Positions 47,050 through 58,100 of a DNA stretch of 64,000 nucleotides are shown piece by piece; positions within the stretch are counted from its first letter, which is position 1; every line of letters begins with the position of its first letter. The position numbers were made by a program, and so were the translations under genes. The notes under the pieces are model-generated. The model did not search any database. It was given only the letters and a program-made list of their open reading frames with translations, and was not told where the DNA came from. The stretch comes from Usnea hakonensis. Taxonomy: Eukaryota; Ascomycota; Lecanoromycetes; Lecanorales; Parmeliaceae. Location of the stretch: positions 62,421 through 126,420 of the forward strand of contig BLJB01000075.1 of NCBI GenBank assembly GCA_013423325.1, given 5' to 3'.

Positions 47050-49887
47050 ATGGCTCAACCGCTTGCTATGGGCGAGAGCCCATCGCTGTCAATTTCTGAT
47101 GCACTGCACCCTGCCATGGAGCAGCAGACCGAGGGATATGATCCTCACACGAGTTCCAACTCACCTGGCTCAAACCCCGTCATCATGCACAATATCGAGC
47201 GTGTTAGCACTCTCCCATCCCCCATTTCATCACCGTCAAACTCGATGATGCAGATCAATCACGAGGACGAAAACGCGTCGCTCTTACAATCTGCATCGCA
47301 GCACTCCGCTATGGAGCAGCAGCACGAGGGACGCGAGCCGGATAACTTCCTACACGTCGAGGACGAGAGCACGCCGTCATACTTTCCTCCATTCTTTCCT
47401 GTTGACACAATACACCAAAGCATGTATCAGCAACAGGAGTACAGTCCATCGCATTCCTCTTCAGGAGAATTCAGTCCCACCATCATGCTCACCGTCCGCT
47501 TTCCCCCGCATTCTAACACGTTCGCGCAAGAGGTAGAGACCAACAACAACTTTTCTTTCTCGCTGTCTGATCCATCGCAATCGAGCATCATGCTTCGACG
47601 CAATGCCCACACAGTCACCGGTCACAGTTCTACCTCGCAAGGTGCTTTGCAAAATCTGAACCCACAACGCGTTAAACAGCTCATCAGTAGTTTGGGCTTC
47701 GACGATGACCGTTCCGAGATGCTTTTCAAGCTCGTGATTGCGACGGCCCAATCCGATAGCACGGAATCGTTACTCGCAACGCAAGTCCCGGAAGCCGACG
47801 CTCTTCGCGAGGCACTTGGCAGCATCATGTTTGCACCCAATTCACCCAGCACTGACGAACATCCCACGACTGCACCCGCCGAAGAGGGTTTCCTACCCGG
47901 CAATAGCAACGACAATCCCAACAAAGACCTAGTCTTTGATACCGATGCAGCCAAAAACGATGGATTGAAATCACATGAACCACGTCCCAACTCGCCTCCA
48001 TTGCTTTGGTCCACTGCAGCAGTTGAAGAAGCGCTTGATCCTGACGCGAAGGGTCCAAAACACTACACCATTGCTGAATTCATCAACACCATCGTCAAGA
48101 AGCGTATCCAGGTTGAATCGGTCACGGATGAAGACTGGTGGATCGAAGAGGTGCGCGTGGCCATAATCAACCGCTTGAAGCGTGATGCCTCTGAAGAAGA
48201 CCTCATGCCCGAAGATGGTCCCACACATGAAGAAGCTCTGAAGCCCGAAGAAGGTCCCACACATGAGGAATCTCTGAAGCCCGAAGATGATCCCACAAAT
48301 GAAGAACATGTCTCACGCCAAGAAGACGCCAAGGAAGTGGGCATGGTTGGACAGGCAGCAATTAAACAGATCAAGAGCAGAGCAGATACTTCCAAAGCAG
48401 ATGCGCAGAGATGGAAAGAGCAGGGTCCGGCAGGCTGGCTGAAGAGGGAAGATGGGACAGAGATGAACGCAGAAGAGATTGATGAGGAGTGTGCCCGATT
48501 AGACGCAATGATCAGAATGTCGAGGAACGAGGTGGAAGAGAAGGCGGCGTCTTTTATGTTCAACAACATCGATCTCAAGGACAAAGGGTTCTGGAATTTC
48601 GTGCGATCAAGCAAGGAGAAGGAGCAAACCCGGGATCCGAGTTCCAATCAAGGTCAGAAAGAAAAGGCTTCTGTCTCGGCACACGATGACGATGGGCAAT
48701 CAAGCCAGAAAACAAAGGGCAGTCGAAAGAACAAGAACAAGAACCGGAAAGCGAAGAAAAATGCCGCAAAGGGAGCAGATTCAGAGGTTGTCTCCGAAGA
48801 ACCGTGTGACACAGAAACGTTTCCAAAGTTTCTGGATTTGCCGACAGAGGCGAGGAACAATGTGCTCGGCTTCTTACTTGTGGTTCGCCAGGATCTCGTT
48901 CCTTTCCACTACGTCAAGGGCAAAGTTGTGAAGAATATCGGATTGAGGGAGAAACCGGAACTGAACATACTGTTGGCCCTGTGTTCCACCAAGGACAAGA
49001 AGATCAAGAAGTGCCAGGATGACGCAAAGAACGTTCTATATCGTCACAACACCTTTTCGATTCGCAAGCCGAATGAGTTGATCATGTTCCTAGGTACCAT
49101 CGGAGGCGATAATGTTGCGAGGATGGAGATGGGCAAGAACCTGATTCTGACCAAGACATTTTTTGACCAGAAACGTCGTTTTCGTTTGGAGATGGACTGG
49201 CTTGCCCGTTGGGGCGAAGATTTACTGTCTGTCATGAAAGGACGCAATATCTTCAGACAAGACTTCGCAGCAGAGAATTCAGAGGACGACCTTACCTGCG
49301 AGCCAACGGATGTCGAAAAAGCACTCAAGACGATGGTCGAAGTGATGAAGGACGAGGGAAAAATGTACGAGATGGCGAAAGATAACGGTAGTGGTAGCGG
49401 TCACATTCCCATGCGTCTCCAGAACCTAGACTTCGGTGAGACATTCACACTAGAGGAGACGGTTGAGTCTATGAGTGAGAAATGGAAGCGGAAGGGGCGA
49501 GAGGCTGGGAGGGGAGTCGAGGACCGAAGCCAGGCAAGCGCATACGGAAAGCTTTTCCTCGAGATGATCACGGCCAGAAGTGGAAAAGACGAGGAGGATG
49601 TCCTGAGCCAGGACTCGGGCTTCTACAGCCCATCTGTCTACAGTGAGCGAGGTAAGAATTTCCCTTGCACAGCAAATTATTCAATTGACATAATCAGATG
49701 GGGCTGGAGGCCGTGGGACAGCGGCCAGCAAATCGACATCAACTCTGGAGTCCAACTCCGATCTCGAGCGAGAGATCATGGAACTGATGGAAGCATCGCG
49801 TGGTATGTACTTCACCCTACTTTACAAGTATTTCTTCGGTCCATTGGCCTTACGTCGCTTATATATGACATAGGAGCCCGCGAGTAG
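47050..49887 (+). CDS. Unrecognised repeat-bearing protein with F-box-like segment
   Basis: I do not recognise the full protein. Exons 47050-49651, 49698-49802 and 49874-49887 give 906 residues. The N-terminal 330 residues are rich in Ser, Gln and Asn. Residues about 387-420 contain three 12-residue acidic repeats (PEDGPTHEEALK type). A charged Lys-rich stretch (KNKNKNRKAKK) lies near 565. From about 594 a globular part begins with FLDLPTEARNNVLGFLL, like the LPxExRNxIY start of fungal F-box-like domains, and continues with ELNILLALCSTKDKKIKK. The C-terminus after splicing is a helix (SDLEREIMELMEASRG). Reading straight through both introns reaches the same stop, so an unspliced 48-residue-longer product is possible. 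The last exon lies inside the opposite lectin gene. Confidence 0.75.
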   Translation: MAQPLAMGESPSLSISDALHPAMEQQTEGYDPHTSSNSPGSNPVIMHNIERVSTLPSPISSPSNSMMQINHEDENASLLQSASQHSAMEQQHEGREPDNFLHVEDESTPSYFPPFFPVDTIHQSMYQQQEYSPSHSSSGEFSPTIMLTVRFPPHSNTFAQEVETNNNFSFSLSDPSQSSIMLRRNAHTVTGHSSTSQGALQNLNPQRVKQLISSLGFDDDRSEMLFKLVIATAQSDSTESLLATQVPEADALREALGSIMFAPNSPSTDEHPTTAPAEEGFLPGNSNDNPNKDLVFDTDAAKNDGLKSHEPRPNSPPLLWSTAAVEEALDPDAKGPKHYTIAEFINTIVKKRIQVESVTDEDWWIEEVRVAIINRLKRDASEEDLMPEDGPTHEEALKPEEGPTHEESLKPEDDPTNEEHVSRQEDAKEVGMVGQAAIKQIKSRADTSKADAQRWKEQGPAGWLKREDGTEMNAEEIDEECARLDAMIRMSRNEVEEKAASFMFNNIDLKDKGFWNFVRSSKEKEQTRDPSSNQGQKEKASVSAHDDDGQSSQKTKGSRKNKNKNRKAKKNAAKGADSEVVSEEPCDTETFPKFLDLPTEARNNVLGFLLVVRQDLVPFHYVKGKVVKNIGLREKPELNILLALCSTKDKKIKKCQDDAKNVLYRHNTFSIRKPNELIMFLGTIGGDNVARMEMGKNLILTKTFFDQKRRFRLEMDWLARWGEDLLSVMKGRNIFRQDFAAENSEDDLTCEPTDVEKALKTMVEVMKDEGKMYEMAKDNGSGSGHIPMRLQNLDFGETFTLEETVESMSEKWKRKGREAGRGVEDRSQASAYGKLFLEMITARSGKDEEDVLSQDSGFYSPSVYSERGKNFPCTANYSIDIIRWGWRPWDSGQQIDINSGVQLRSRARDHGTDGSIAWYVLHPTLQVFLRSIGLTSLIYDIGARE
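48208..48309 (+). repeat. Three 36-bp tandem repeats in coding sequence
   Basis: Units start at 48208, 48244 and 48280 (the last truncated to 30 bp). They keep frame and encode the PE(D/E)xPT(H/N)EE repeats. Confidence 0.85.
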
Positions 49888-51370
49888 GACCTGACATCCC
49901 AGGAAGACAAAAAGCAAAAGGCCCATTCGGGGCCCTTTCGATGTGATTACTGTTTTTTAGTTAGCTTCGTAGTATAATTAGACGCCTACGAGTAGGCAAA
50001 GATAGCGAATACGTACTATCACTCATGTGCTTGGGCAATCCTTCCACCAGTGTACTGTGAGAATCCTTGAAAGAGCTCTGCAAAGTTGAAAATTGTCCTT
50101 GATATTCGCGTAAAGTCTTTTCAATACCTTGCAACCTTTGATCCACGGAATTGAGCCTGTCTGCTGCTATGACGCCACGAGAGAGCTCTTGATGTCTGCC
50201 TTCCGACTTATCAGCAAGCTGCTTGACTTCTCGAAACAAGCTGTCCATTGATTGGGTCAGCGTTTGTAAGCGATCGTGGAGGCTGTCAAATTGAGAGTTT
50301 AACAAGGCACTAGTGGGAGCTTGACTCTCGGGTTGTGGCACGCTGTTGCGACTATCCGGCTGTTCGGCAGGAGGGGGCTGTGCACGGCGAGGCTCCTCTC
50401 GAGTGACATATTTTGAGGTAAAAAGGTTGAACTTGTAAATCTCAAAGGAATCTGCAGTCTCTGCTGAAGCAGCGGTAAGACCAAAGTAGTAGTCAGGAGG
50501 CATTTTGATCTATCATACCCCATCAGCAGCCATTTCGAGGAAACCTCCAAGGTATTCAATAGACCTTATCCGTCGAGAAGCAGGGCTTGTTGTCTACTAA
50601 GATCTCGAACATTTTCCCCTCCTGCTTGATTTGAAGCTTGGTCGGTCGACCTAGATTTCGGTAGGAGTAGTCGCAATGGCCAAAAGCCAGTGAGTCTACT
50701 GAATGGTAATTCTTGTAGTCAAGAGTGCCATCATTCATGAATCCGCGAATACCTCCACCCTGACGATGTTAGCACGTCTTCGCGTTCCTCCATCGAAGAG
50801 GATCGAACCTTTCCACCATAGGAATCAATTACTAGAGCCATCCCATCGAAATTTCCAGTGGTGTATACACTTGATGTTCCAATGGTCATCCGACCATCCT
50901 TGGCATACCATAATTGCAAATTTCCGCCGCCTCGTTCGGGGCCTGTGGCTCGGAATTCAAGTTCGGCAACCCATTCTGACTGCGAGACTCTGCCAAACTT
51001 TTAGCAAAAAGTAAGGCATGTAATGAAGAACCCCACGTACTTGGACTCTGCCCACAGAGCTCCTCTTGTATTGCCAGGGTAGGGGGGTATCAGGATCACT
51101 TTATCAGACAACTATCTCTGTCAGTCAATGAATGTGTCTGTCATTCAAATCTTGCCATACGCACCAGCTGAGGAGTTTGTCCCTCCCCCAATAAGTGCCA
51201 GCCAGGTACTGCATAGTCGTTTGGGGATATCCTATCACGCGCTCAACGCTTGTAAGCCGCAAATTTACAGCGAATGCTCACTGGTCATTCTGTCCAAAAC
51301 TGGAGCTCTCGATTAAATACCGCGCCGATGCTGATACCGCTAACAGGGACCAATAATATAGGAAATGCAT
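49822..51370 (-). CDS. Legume-type cargo lectin (Emp47/ERGIC-53 family)
   Basis: Type I membrane lectin that cycles between ER and Golgi and helps export glycoproteins. Seven exons, 51370-51282, 51231-51165, 51111-51037, 50997-50809, 50759-50565, 50509-50017 and 49949-49822, give 411 residues. A signal peptide (MHFLYYWSLLAVSASA) is followed by SSFGQNDQISPND and PGWHLLGEG. The lectin core has FRATGPERGGGNLQLWY, FDGMALVIDSYGG and GFMNDGTLDYK. A stalk with heptad-like repeats (SLHDRLQTLTQSMDSLFREV) leads to one membrane helix (MGLLLFVFLGCQVLLAGSYV) and a short basic tail ending KKYL. The last exon overlaps the end of the plus-strand neighbour. The donor of exon 3 is ambiguous (GTGGGG fits the phase; GTACGT nearby does not). 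Confidence 0.88.
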
Positions 51371-51524
51371 GCCGGAAGGCCAACAGCCAGAGCGTAAAGG
51401 GTTCGGGCTCAGGCTTGACTGGTAGATTTAGATCTCTGCAGTGGAGGAAGAGCTTGCCCGATGGCTTGCCTCTTGTGCAGCCCAGAATTATAGCGCAAGA
51501 AGGGGATTTTATCTTGCAGTCGCG

Positions 51525-51719
51525 TTATTGATCTGATTTTCTCGAGGCCAGGACACTTTTAGCGATGCTAGCTGCCGTAAATCCGAGAACAATGGCAACC
51601 AGGCTAATGCGAATTTCCCGGGCGATGGAAAGAGTGGAGGGAGACAAGTCGATAGAATGTTTAATGTTCAGAGTTGAAAAAGTTATGGTATGCCCGACGG
51701 CGACATCAGAGAGGTCCAT
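51525..51719 (-). CDS. Possible small membrane protein (64 residues)
   Basis: ATG-initiated frame with codon-like composition. It has one likely membrane segment (ISLVAIVLGFTAASIAKSVLA) ending in a basic SRK, so it could be tail-anchored. The family is unknown. After its TAA the same frame stays open for nearly 80 more codons and overlaps the first exon of the lectin gene in another frame. It may instead be leader sequence. Confidence 0.3.
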   Translation of the reverse strand: MDLSDVAVGHTITFSTLNIKHSIDLSPSTLSIAREIRISLVAIVLGFTAASIAKSVLASRKSDQ

Positions 51720-52059
51720 TTGGACTTAGGGGGATATTCGGAGCATAAGGTACTTACGTCAAGGTGTCATTCCCTTAAGGCTTACTTTAAGGCACTGAAT
51801 TATTATTGGGTGATCAAGTTGATAGCTGTTTCAGGTCATCCGTTCCCTAAATCACCTACCCTAGATCACCCTAGTCTGTCGGATATTTAAGCTTATAACT
51901 CTCCCTAAATTTCTTTCGGGTACTCGTTTGACTACATCGCCCTTTAGGGGAGCCATCTCTAATTTCTTCAATTTATCTTTGACGTTGAATCGATCATGCT
52001 AGAGGCATTGACCCTCTGACTCCAAAATAATAAGACTTTCCTCAATCAGCAATGCCTCC
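51720..52059. promoter_or_regulatory. ALG8 upstream region
   Basis: Proximal part of the space between the divergent lectin and ALG8 starts. Nothing coding-like on the plus strand; no specific motif recognised. Confidence 0.45.
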
Positions 52060-53829
52060 ATGGCTGATCTATACCCAACCATAGCCCAGACTCTAGCCGT
52101 CGTGACAGCATTGAAGATCCTTCTTTGGCCTGCATAGTTCGTTGAGTTGGACATGTGGACATTGCCAGTACGAGGCTGATCAGGGTCCAGCAAGTCCACA
52201 GACTTTGAGGTCCATCGCAATTGGCTTGCTGTTACCAACTCACTGCCTGCGAAGGATTGGTACCACGAAGTAGCCACGTCGTCTCATCCACTGTAAGTTG
52301 CAACGTTGACGGAGCTTGTCAGAACACCTCGGAATGGACACTCGACTATCCTCCCTTCTTTGCCTACTTCGAATATCTCTCCTCCCAAGCTGCCTACTAC
52401 GTGGACCCTGCAATGCTGAAGATTGACAACTTAAAATACGAAAACTGGCAGACCGTCTACTTCCAACGCTCAACAGTTATCGCAACCGATCTGGTCCTGG
52501 TATTTGCATTGTATAGGTATGCTTGTCAAGCTACAAGAAGAATTTAAGTCGAGGCTGATGCTCCGATGAGATATGTCCAAACATCCCCTGCAGCCTTCCA
52601 GAAGAGTTCTCATGCGGTATCCATCTCAATCCTCTTGTCGCCCGCTCTCCTGATCATCGACCACATTCACTTCCAGTACAATGGCTTCCTATACGGTATC
52701 CTCATACTCTCCATGGTTTCCGTTCGAAAGCAGTCCACCATGCTGCTCGGAGGTCTTTGTTTCGGTGCCCTACTCTGCTTCAAGCATATATATCTCTATC
52801 TCGCCCCTGCATACTTTGTGTATCTCCTGCGAGCATACTGCCTGAGCGAGAGGTCAATATTCCAAATCCGCCTTGGCAATTGCGTTAAGCTTTCATCGGG
52901 ACTTGTCAGTATCTTTGGAGCTGCTTTCGGTCCGTTTTGGTACTGGGGCCAGACGGATCAAATTCTAAGCAGGCTGTTTCCCTTCTCAAGGGGATTGTGC
53001 CATGCGTACTGGGCGCCTAACGTGTGGGCTATGTATTCGTTCAGCGATAGGGTGCTCATCTACGGTTAGTTTGCGGTGACGAGACCGAGCTCTGCTTTCC
53101 TAAGCTTACGAGTCCCAGTCGCGCCGAAGTTGCGGCTGCCAGTTGATCAAACCGCGTTAAAGAGCGTCACCAGAGGACTCGTTGGAGACTCCACATTTGC
53201 AGTCCTCCCCAACGTCTCGCCCAAGGCTACTTTCATCCTCACTCTATTCTTTCAAACGGTAAGACCGTATGTTTTCTCTGTCAGAATCGATGACTAAAGG
53301 TGGACAGCTATGCCTGGTCAAGCTCTTCTACCAGCCTACGTGGGAGACCTTCGTCGGAGCGGTAACCTTGTGCGGCTATGCATCTTTCCTCTTTGGATGG
53401 CACGTCCATGAGAAGGCCATTGTTTTGGTGATCATACCGTTCAGCTTACTAGCGCTGAAAGACCGTCGGTACCTCGGCGCATTTCGACCTTTGGCCGTTG
53501 CAGGGCATGTATCTCTGTTTCCATTGTTGTTCACGCCTGCAGAGTTTCCAGTGAAGACTGTGTACACAGTTGCTTGGTTGACGCTCTTTCTGCTGGTTTT
53601 TGATGGACTGGCGCCAGTATCACCCCGACCCCGAGTTTTCCTGCTTGACAGATTTTCTCTTCTCTATATCACTGTGTCTATCCCTCTCGTCATCTATTGT
53701 TCACTGATTCACACTCTGTTGTTCGGGTCGAAGTACGAATTCCTGCCTCTAATGTTCACAAGCTCGTATTCGGCAATAGGGGTTGTGGGGAGTTGGGTTG
53801 GATTTTCTGTTGTGTACTTCACTTCATAG
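52060..53829 (+). CDS. ALG8: Dolichyl-P-Glc glucosyltransferase Alg8
   Basis: ER membrane enzyme that adds the second glucose to the lipid-linked N-glycan precursor. Six exons, 52060-52136, 52191-52269, 52323-52516, 52571-53064, 53119-53258 and 53308-53829, give 501 residues. The spliced start reads YPTIAQTLAVVTALKILLWP-AYKSTDFEVHRNW; the KSTDFEVHRNW loop is the catalytic luminal signature of the ALG6/ALG8 family. Further signatures: EWTLDYPPFFAYFE, IDHIHFQYNGFLYGI, FKHIYLYLAPAYF, FPFSRGLCHAYWAPN and FGWHVHEKAI. Many hydrophobic helices fit a polytopic glycosyltransferase (GT-C). FPFSRGLCHAYWAPN separates it from ALG6. It is divergent to the cargo lectin. Confidence 0.94.
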
Positions 53830-54111
53830 CGCTCAGATACCCCAGCAGCAGGAAAATGATATGTGCTTGCGATAATTTACATTCTCTCAGAGGACTATCA
53901 ACTCGCTATATAGAGAAGTGACATGAAAAGTCCTGGGCGCGAAGCCTTTGGAGCGAAGACATCGGAGAGCGTCTGGCATATAGGGCTGCCTGGGACAGTC
54001 TATCTAAAAGTATGTCGGATCTGCACCGTGAAATTGCATGAATTAAGGGCCGTGGGGCCTCAGTCCTTTTCTTGCTTCCAAAATTCCCAAATTACATTCA
54101 GGTAAGGTTCC

Positions 54112-54123
54112 TTAGGGTTAGGG
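54112..54123. promoter_or_regulatory. Double TTAGGG element, second copy
   Basis: Exactly the same 12 bases as at 4813-4824. Here it lies in the space between ALG8 and ITC1. Confidence 0.4.
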
Positions 54124-54734
54124 CTGGGACTCGTACAGCAGCTGTCCAGGACTTCTGATGCCCTGGTGGCACCTCTCCATAATGTGGATGAGATCCTGGT
54201 CCTCCCCTCATTGGAGAGGGTAATGAGGTCGAATATGAATATACTGTGTTGGTAAGCGCTGCTGAAGAGTGAAAGAAGACTGTAAAGGAAGAGAAGAGAG
54301 GGGGGAGAGTTCGGAAAAGATTGATGCAGTGATGCGAGTCAATACATTGAAGTTTATAAGCCAGTAATGTTTACCGATCCTACGGAGATACTTTAGGGCG
54401 CTGTTGTAACAATCAAACATGTTTGAGCTTACTTCACTAAGGTACTCAAAGTAATGCTATCATGACCAGATTTTGATATTGCTTGATATATCAAGCCTGG
54501 GCTTGCAATGTTACTCCCAGACTCCAACTCTTTTAGCACAGGAGTGGAGTATTCTGGCACTCGTGGTAGTCCATTTGTCGACATGATTGAAATACTTATC
54601 TGAATTTACTTTACAGTACCTCGTGTTTTCCCAAGTATCAATCGGTAGCGTCTTTTTATTTTTCATAAGGTAAGGTAATTCATGCTAAGGAGAATTGACT
54701 AGCGCTGAGTCTATTCGATCAACCTTATGTTCAA

Positions 54735-54757
54735 TACCTTACCTTACCTTGCCTTGC
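54735..54757. repeat. ACCTTACCTTACC tandem block
   Basis: Three CCTTA units followed by diverged CCTTG units. It is the longest block of this intergenic motif in the window; an inverted shorter block lies 57 bp upstream. Confidence 0.65.
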
Positions 54758-55194
54758 CCGAATTAGTTCATGGGGAAATTCCACTTGCTTCCTCTTTTTT
54801 CACTTGTTTGCCGACCACGACTCATCCTTCCCTTGCAACCTCTCTTCAACCACCAACCCTCCACCATCCACTCTATCCAATACTCGTCCAAAAACACGTC
54901 CCAAACCCATCAAGACGCGTGCGTATTGTCTCCGTAACCTCCTTAGCGTTATATTGCATCAGCTTGCCTTGCCTTTTGGCTGTTGTGGACGGAGCGCTTG
55001 CAAGGCTCATTGGTCTCCTACAACACTTCCCCAATCACTTCATATTGGTCAAAACATAGATTCTTATCTTGCGCAACCATATATAATCTCTTACTTTGGG
55101 CCAAATGCCCTTGGTTCAAGGTTTGATATAGGATCATTGGGGGGCCAGCACACTTTGACACTAGGAGCCGTGTCTCTCCAGCCTATCCGACAGA

Positions 55195-58100
55195 ATGGTA
55201 GATTGACATCATCCGTATCTTTGCTTCACTAAATAATTTTCCCAGGTCCTTTTCAAGCGGAAACCCGTTCAATATGCTGCGCTACCTGCGCATATCACAG
55301 ACGACTCCGAGGTAAGTTTGGCTTGGACCTAGCAGGCTTGCTATTTTTAACCCTTTTCCAAGGTTTGGTCAATAGAGGACACCGGTGAAGTCTTTACTAG
55401 TTACGAGGAATATTTGAAGCGGTAAGCTCATGCATTGGCTTCCTGTCAATTCCTTGAAATAACCCTCCGGCTACTTAGCGTCGATTACTATAAGCAAGTG
55501 GGTCTACTTTCTACATCCTTACCAGATGATACGGGGTTTTGACATGTGTCTTAGAAGCGTTTCGTGTGTGAGATCACCGGACATTCATCACTGAGCTTCA
55601 AAGAAGCGCTCAGGAGTGAGGTAGGTTCTTCTCCCTGTTCCCCACCGCCCCCTATACAGTAGGTACGACCTGTTTACTCACATGAGCAGCTGGATGCCTC
55701 AGATGAAGTTGACGACGAGTTCCCCGACGCATTGAGAGAGCCGATCCTGAGAAAAGTACAATTCCAACAAATATCAAGAATAGATAATCTAGGCAAGCAT
55801 GGCACTCTTTACTTAAAAAAGGCCTGCCACTAATAGCCTTTCAATAGTTGACTATACCTACGAGGTACGGCTTCGCTACGAATGTCCGCCTCTAAAGGGC
55901 TGCTAATCAATGAACGTAGGAGTTCAAGCGAGATTTCTACCCAGGGGAGACTGTCACCATCACACTTGGTGATGATCGTTTCACTGGATTCATCCGTGAA
56001 AAAACTAAATTTCCCGAGCTGGCTCGGCTGGATGGCAGCCTAGAGCGGAAAGCGTTTGCACGGTACTTCTGCTATCTTGATGAAAGACATGGTGAGGAAG
56101 CACTCGTTGATGAAGACCAAATTTCTCGTGAACGAAAGACCTTCACCAAGCAAAGGCTTCGATCATTTTTGAAAAACAGCGTAACACGTGAGGCCTGGAC
56201 AGGGGCACCATGGCTTGTCAAAAGAAGGCTCGCTGAGGAGTACCGAATCAACACAACCGTTCCTGATTGGCTTACACACGAATATCAGTCAAAACAGAGA
56301 AAGATCAATCCTGCCTCCGGCAAAAAGGGTGAGTACGAAGGTCTCACCATTAATCTTTACGGTGCCCGTAACAGCCTCCCATTGCTCAAACCAAAGGGGA
56401 GCAAAGGCAAAAATACCCAGGATGACATGCAACGTTGGAGGCAAGAACAATTTGCTGAATATCAACGCTCTACAATTAGCAACCCAGATTTCAGGATTGC
56501 ACCACAAGGCCAGCCAATACAATTCAATCAATTCCAAGCCGGACCTCCGAATGGGTTTCGCATGGTCCAGGGCTTCCAACCGATCGCTGCCAAAGGTCAG
56601 CCAAAGCCTGCCCCGCCACCACCGCCCAAGTACCCCATTGAGGACCTTGAGATCCCTCCTGTCCGTGATGGGACTCATCGTCCACCTCTTAAATTTCTCT
56701 CAGAGAATACTCCAAGTCTCAACAGAGTGTCTGAAGGGGCCGGAAGTGGCATAGCAATGGAAACCGTCGGGCTACTCCTGGAGACTTGGGACACTCTCAA
56801 TGTTTACTGCGAAGTATTCCAGCTTGACTCATTCACATTCGACGACTATGTTGAAGCCCTACGGATTACGTCTGATGATGTACAATGTGAGCTTCTTGTA
56901 GAGATACATTGCGCCGTGCTTAAGAGGCTGGTGAATGACACAAACGACAAGAATGGCCAGGTTCAGATCTCACTGCCGTTCCATGTCGAAAGCGAAGAAG
57001 AAGAGTCCGTCCAGGAAAGTAGTGTTCAACCCTCGCCTACCCCAGAACCTGAAATCAAGCCTCCAGCGCGGTCTACGCGTGGCAGTCTTGCAAAGTCAGA
57101 AGCGGCGGAGCTGAAGCAAGCTGCCAACGGGAACGAGGTTCCCCCACCTAATGTAAAGGTCCACCGAGCGGTAGAGATGGATCATTCAGTACGTGGTTAC
57201 GACTGGAAAATGAGACTCCGAAAGCGTGACTTCTGCAATGGTCACTGGGTAGTGATCATAGTAGGTCTTCTAAATCAGCTATCGAGTAATTCTCGCCTTA
57301 CGGAAAGTTGTAATGAGATCTTGAGGCACTTGGCTCCTCTCGACAAGGACGCAACGCCAGAAATTGCGTCTGCGCAATATCAATCTCTTGATGTCAACCT
57401 TCGCACCCGGATACTTCAGATACTTTGTATAAAATCCGTAGAAACGAAGGCTATCCGACAATACATGGAGGACTGCAGTGCTCAGATGACAGAGCATCGA
57501 AAAGAGAAGAATGAAGTCCAAAGAAGCCGTAAAGCAGCGTAAGTATCTTTGATAGTACGGCATCTATTGAGTACTAATCTTTTGCAGAATGGAAGAGCTA
57601 CGGGTACTGCATGAGGAGCGTAAGACTTTGCAACCAGAAAGCATCTCTGCATCTCCTCCCGCAGAACTTGAGGAGCTATCAGAATTGAAGATGGAACCGG
57701 ATGAGGAAGAGCCTGCAGATGAGGATGAAGTTATGGACTCCGACGAGGAAGAACCCCACCAGGGACGTACCCTCCGTAGAGCTAGCGATAGAGCGGCAGC
57801 ACGTAAAAAGAAGCAGGAAGAGGAAAAGGAGAGAAAGGAAAAGGCGCAGGCTGAGAAGGCGAAGAAGCCGTCAAAACAGGAGAGACAATACGACAAAGTG
57901 TTAAAGAAGATTGAAGAGGTGAAAGAAAAGATAAGGGAGTATGAAGAAGAGGTCCAAACTCTCGAGAATGACCTGCGGGAAGCCGATTGCCCCAGGACTA
58001 GAGTACTTGGAAAAGACCGCTTTTGGAATCGGTATTACTGGATGGAACGCAACGCCATGCCATATGCTGGCCTACCTGATAGCTCCACTGCCGACGCTGG

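Larger units (their letters stand above)
53830..55194. promoter_or_regulatory. ITC1 upstream region
   Basis: 1.36 kb without a gene. It contains a double TTAGGG (54112-54123), ATAAGGTAAGGTAA (54665-54678), a longer ACCTTACCTTACC block (54735-54757) and ACGCGT (54915-54920). The last 450 bp are probably the ITC1 5' leader. Confidence 0.55.

Noticed and set aside
52052..52060. ATG at 52052 as the ALG8 start
   Set aside because: It is in a different frame; the ATG at 52060 starts the conserved YPTIAQT sequence.
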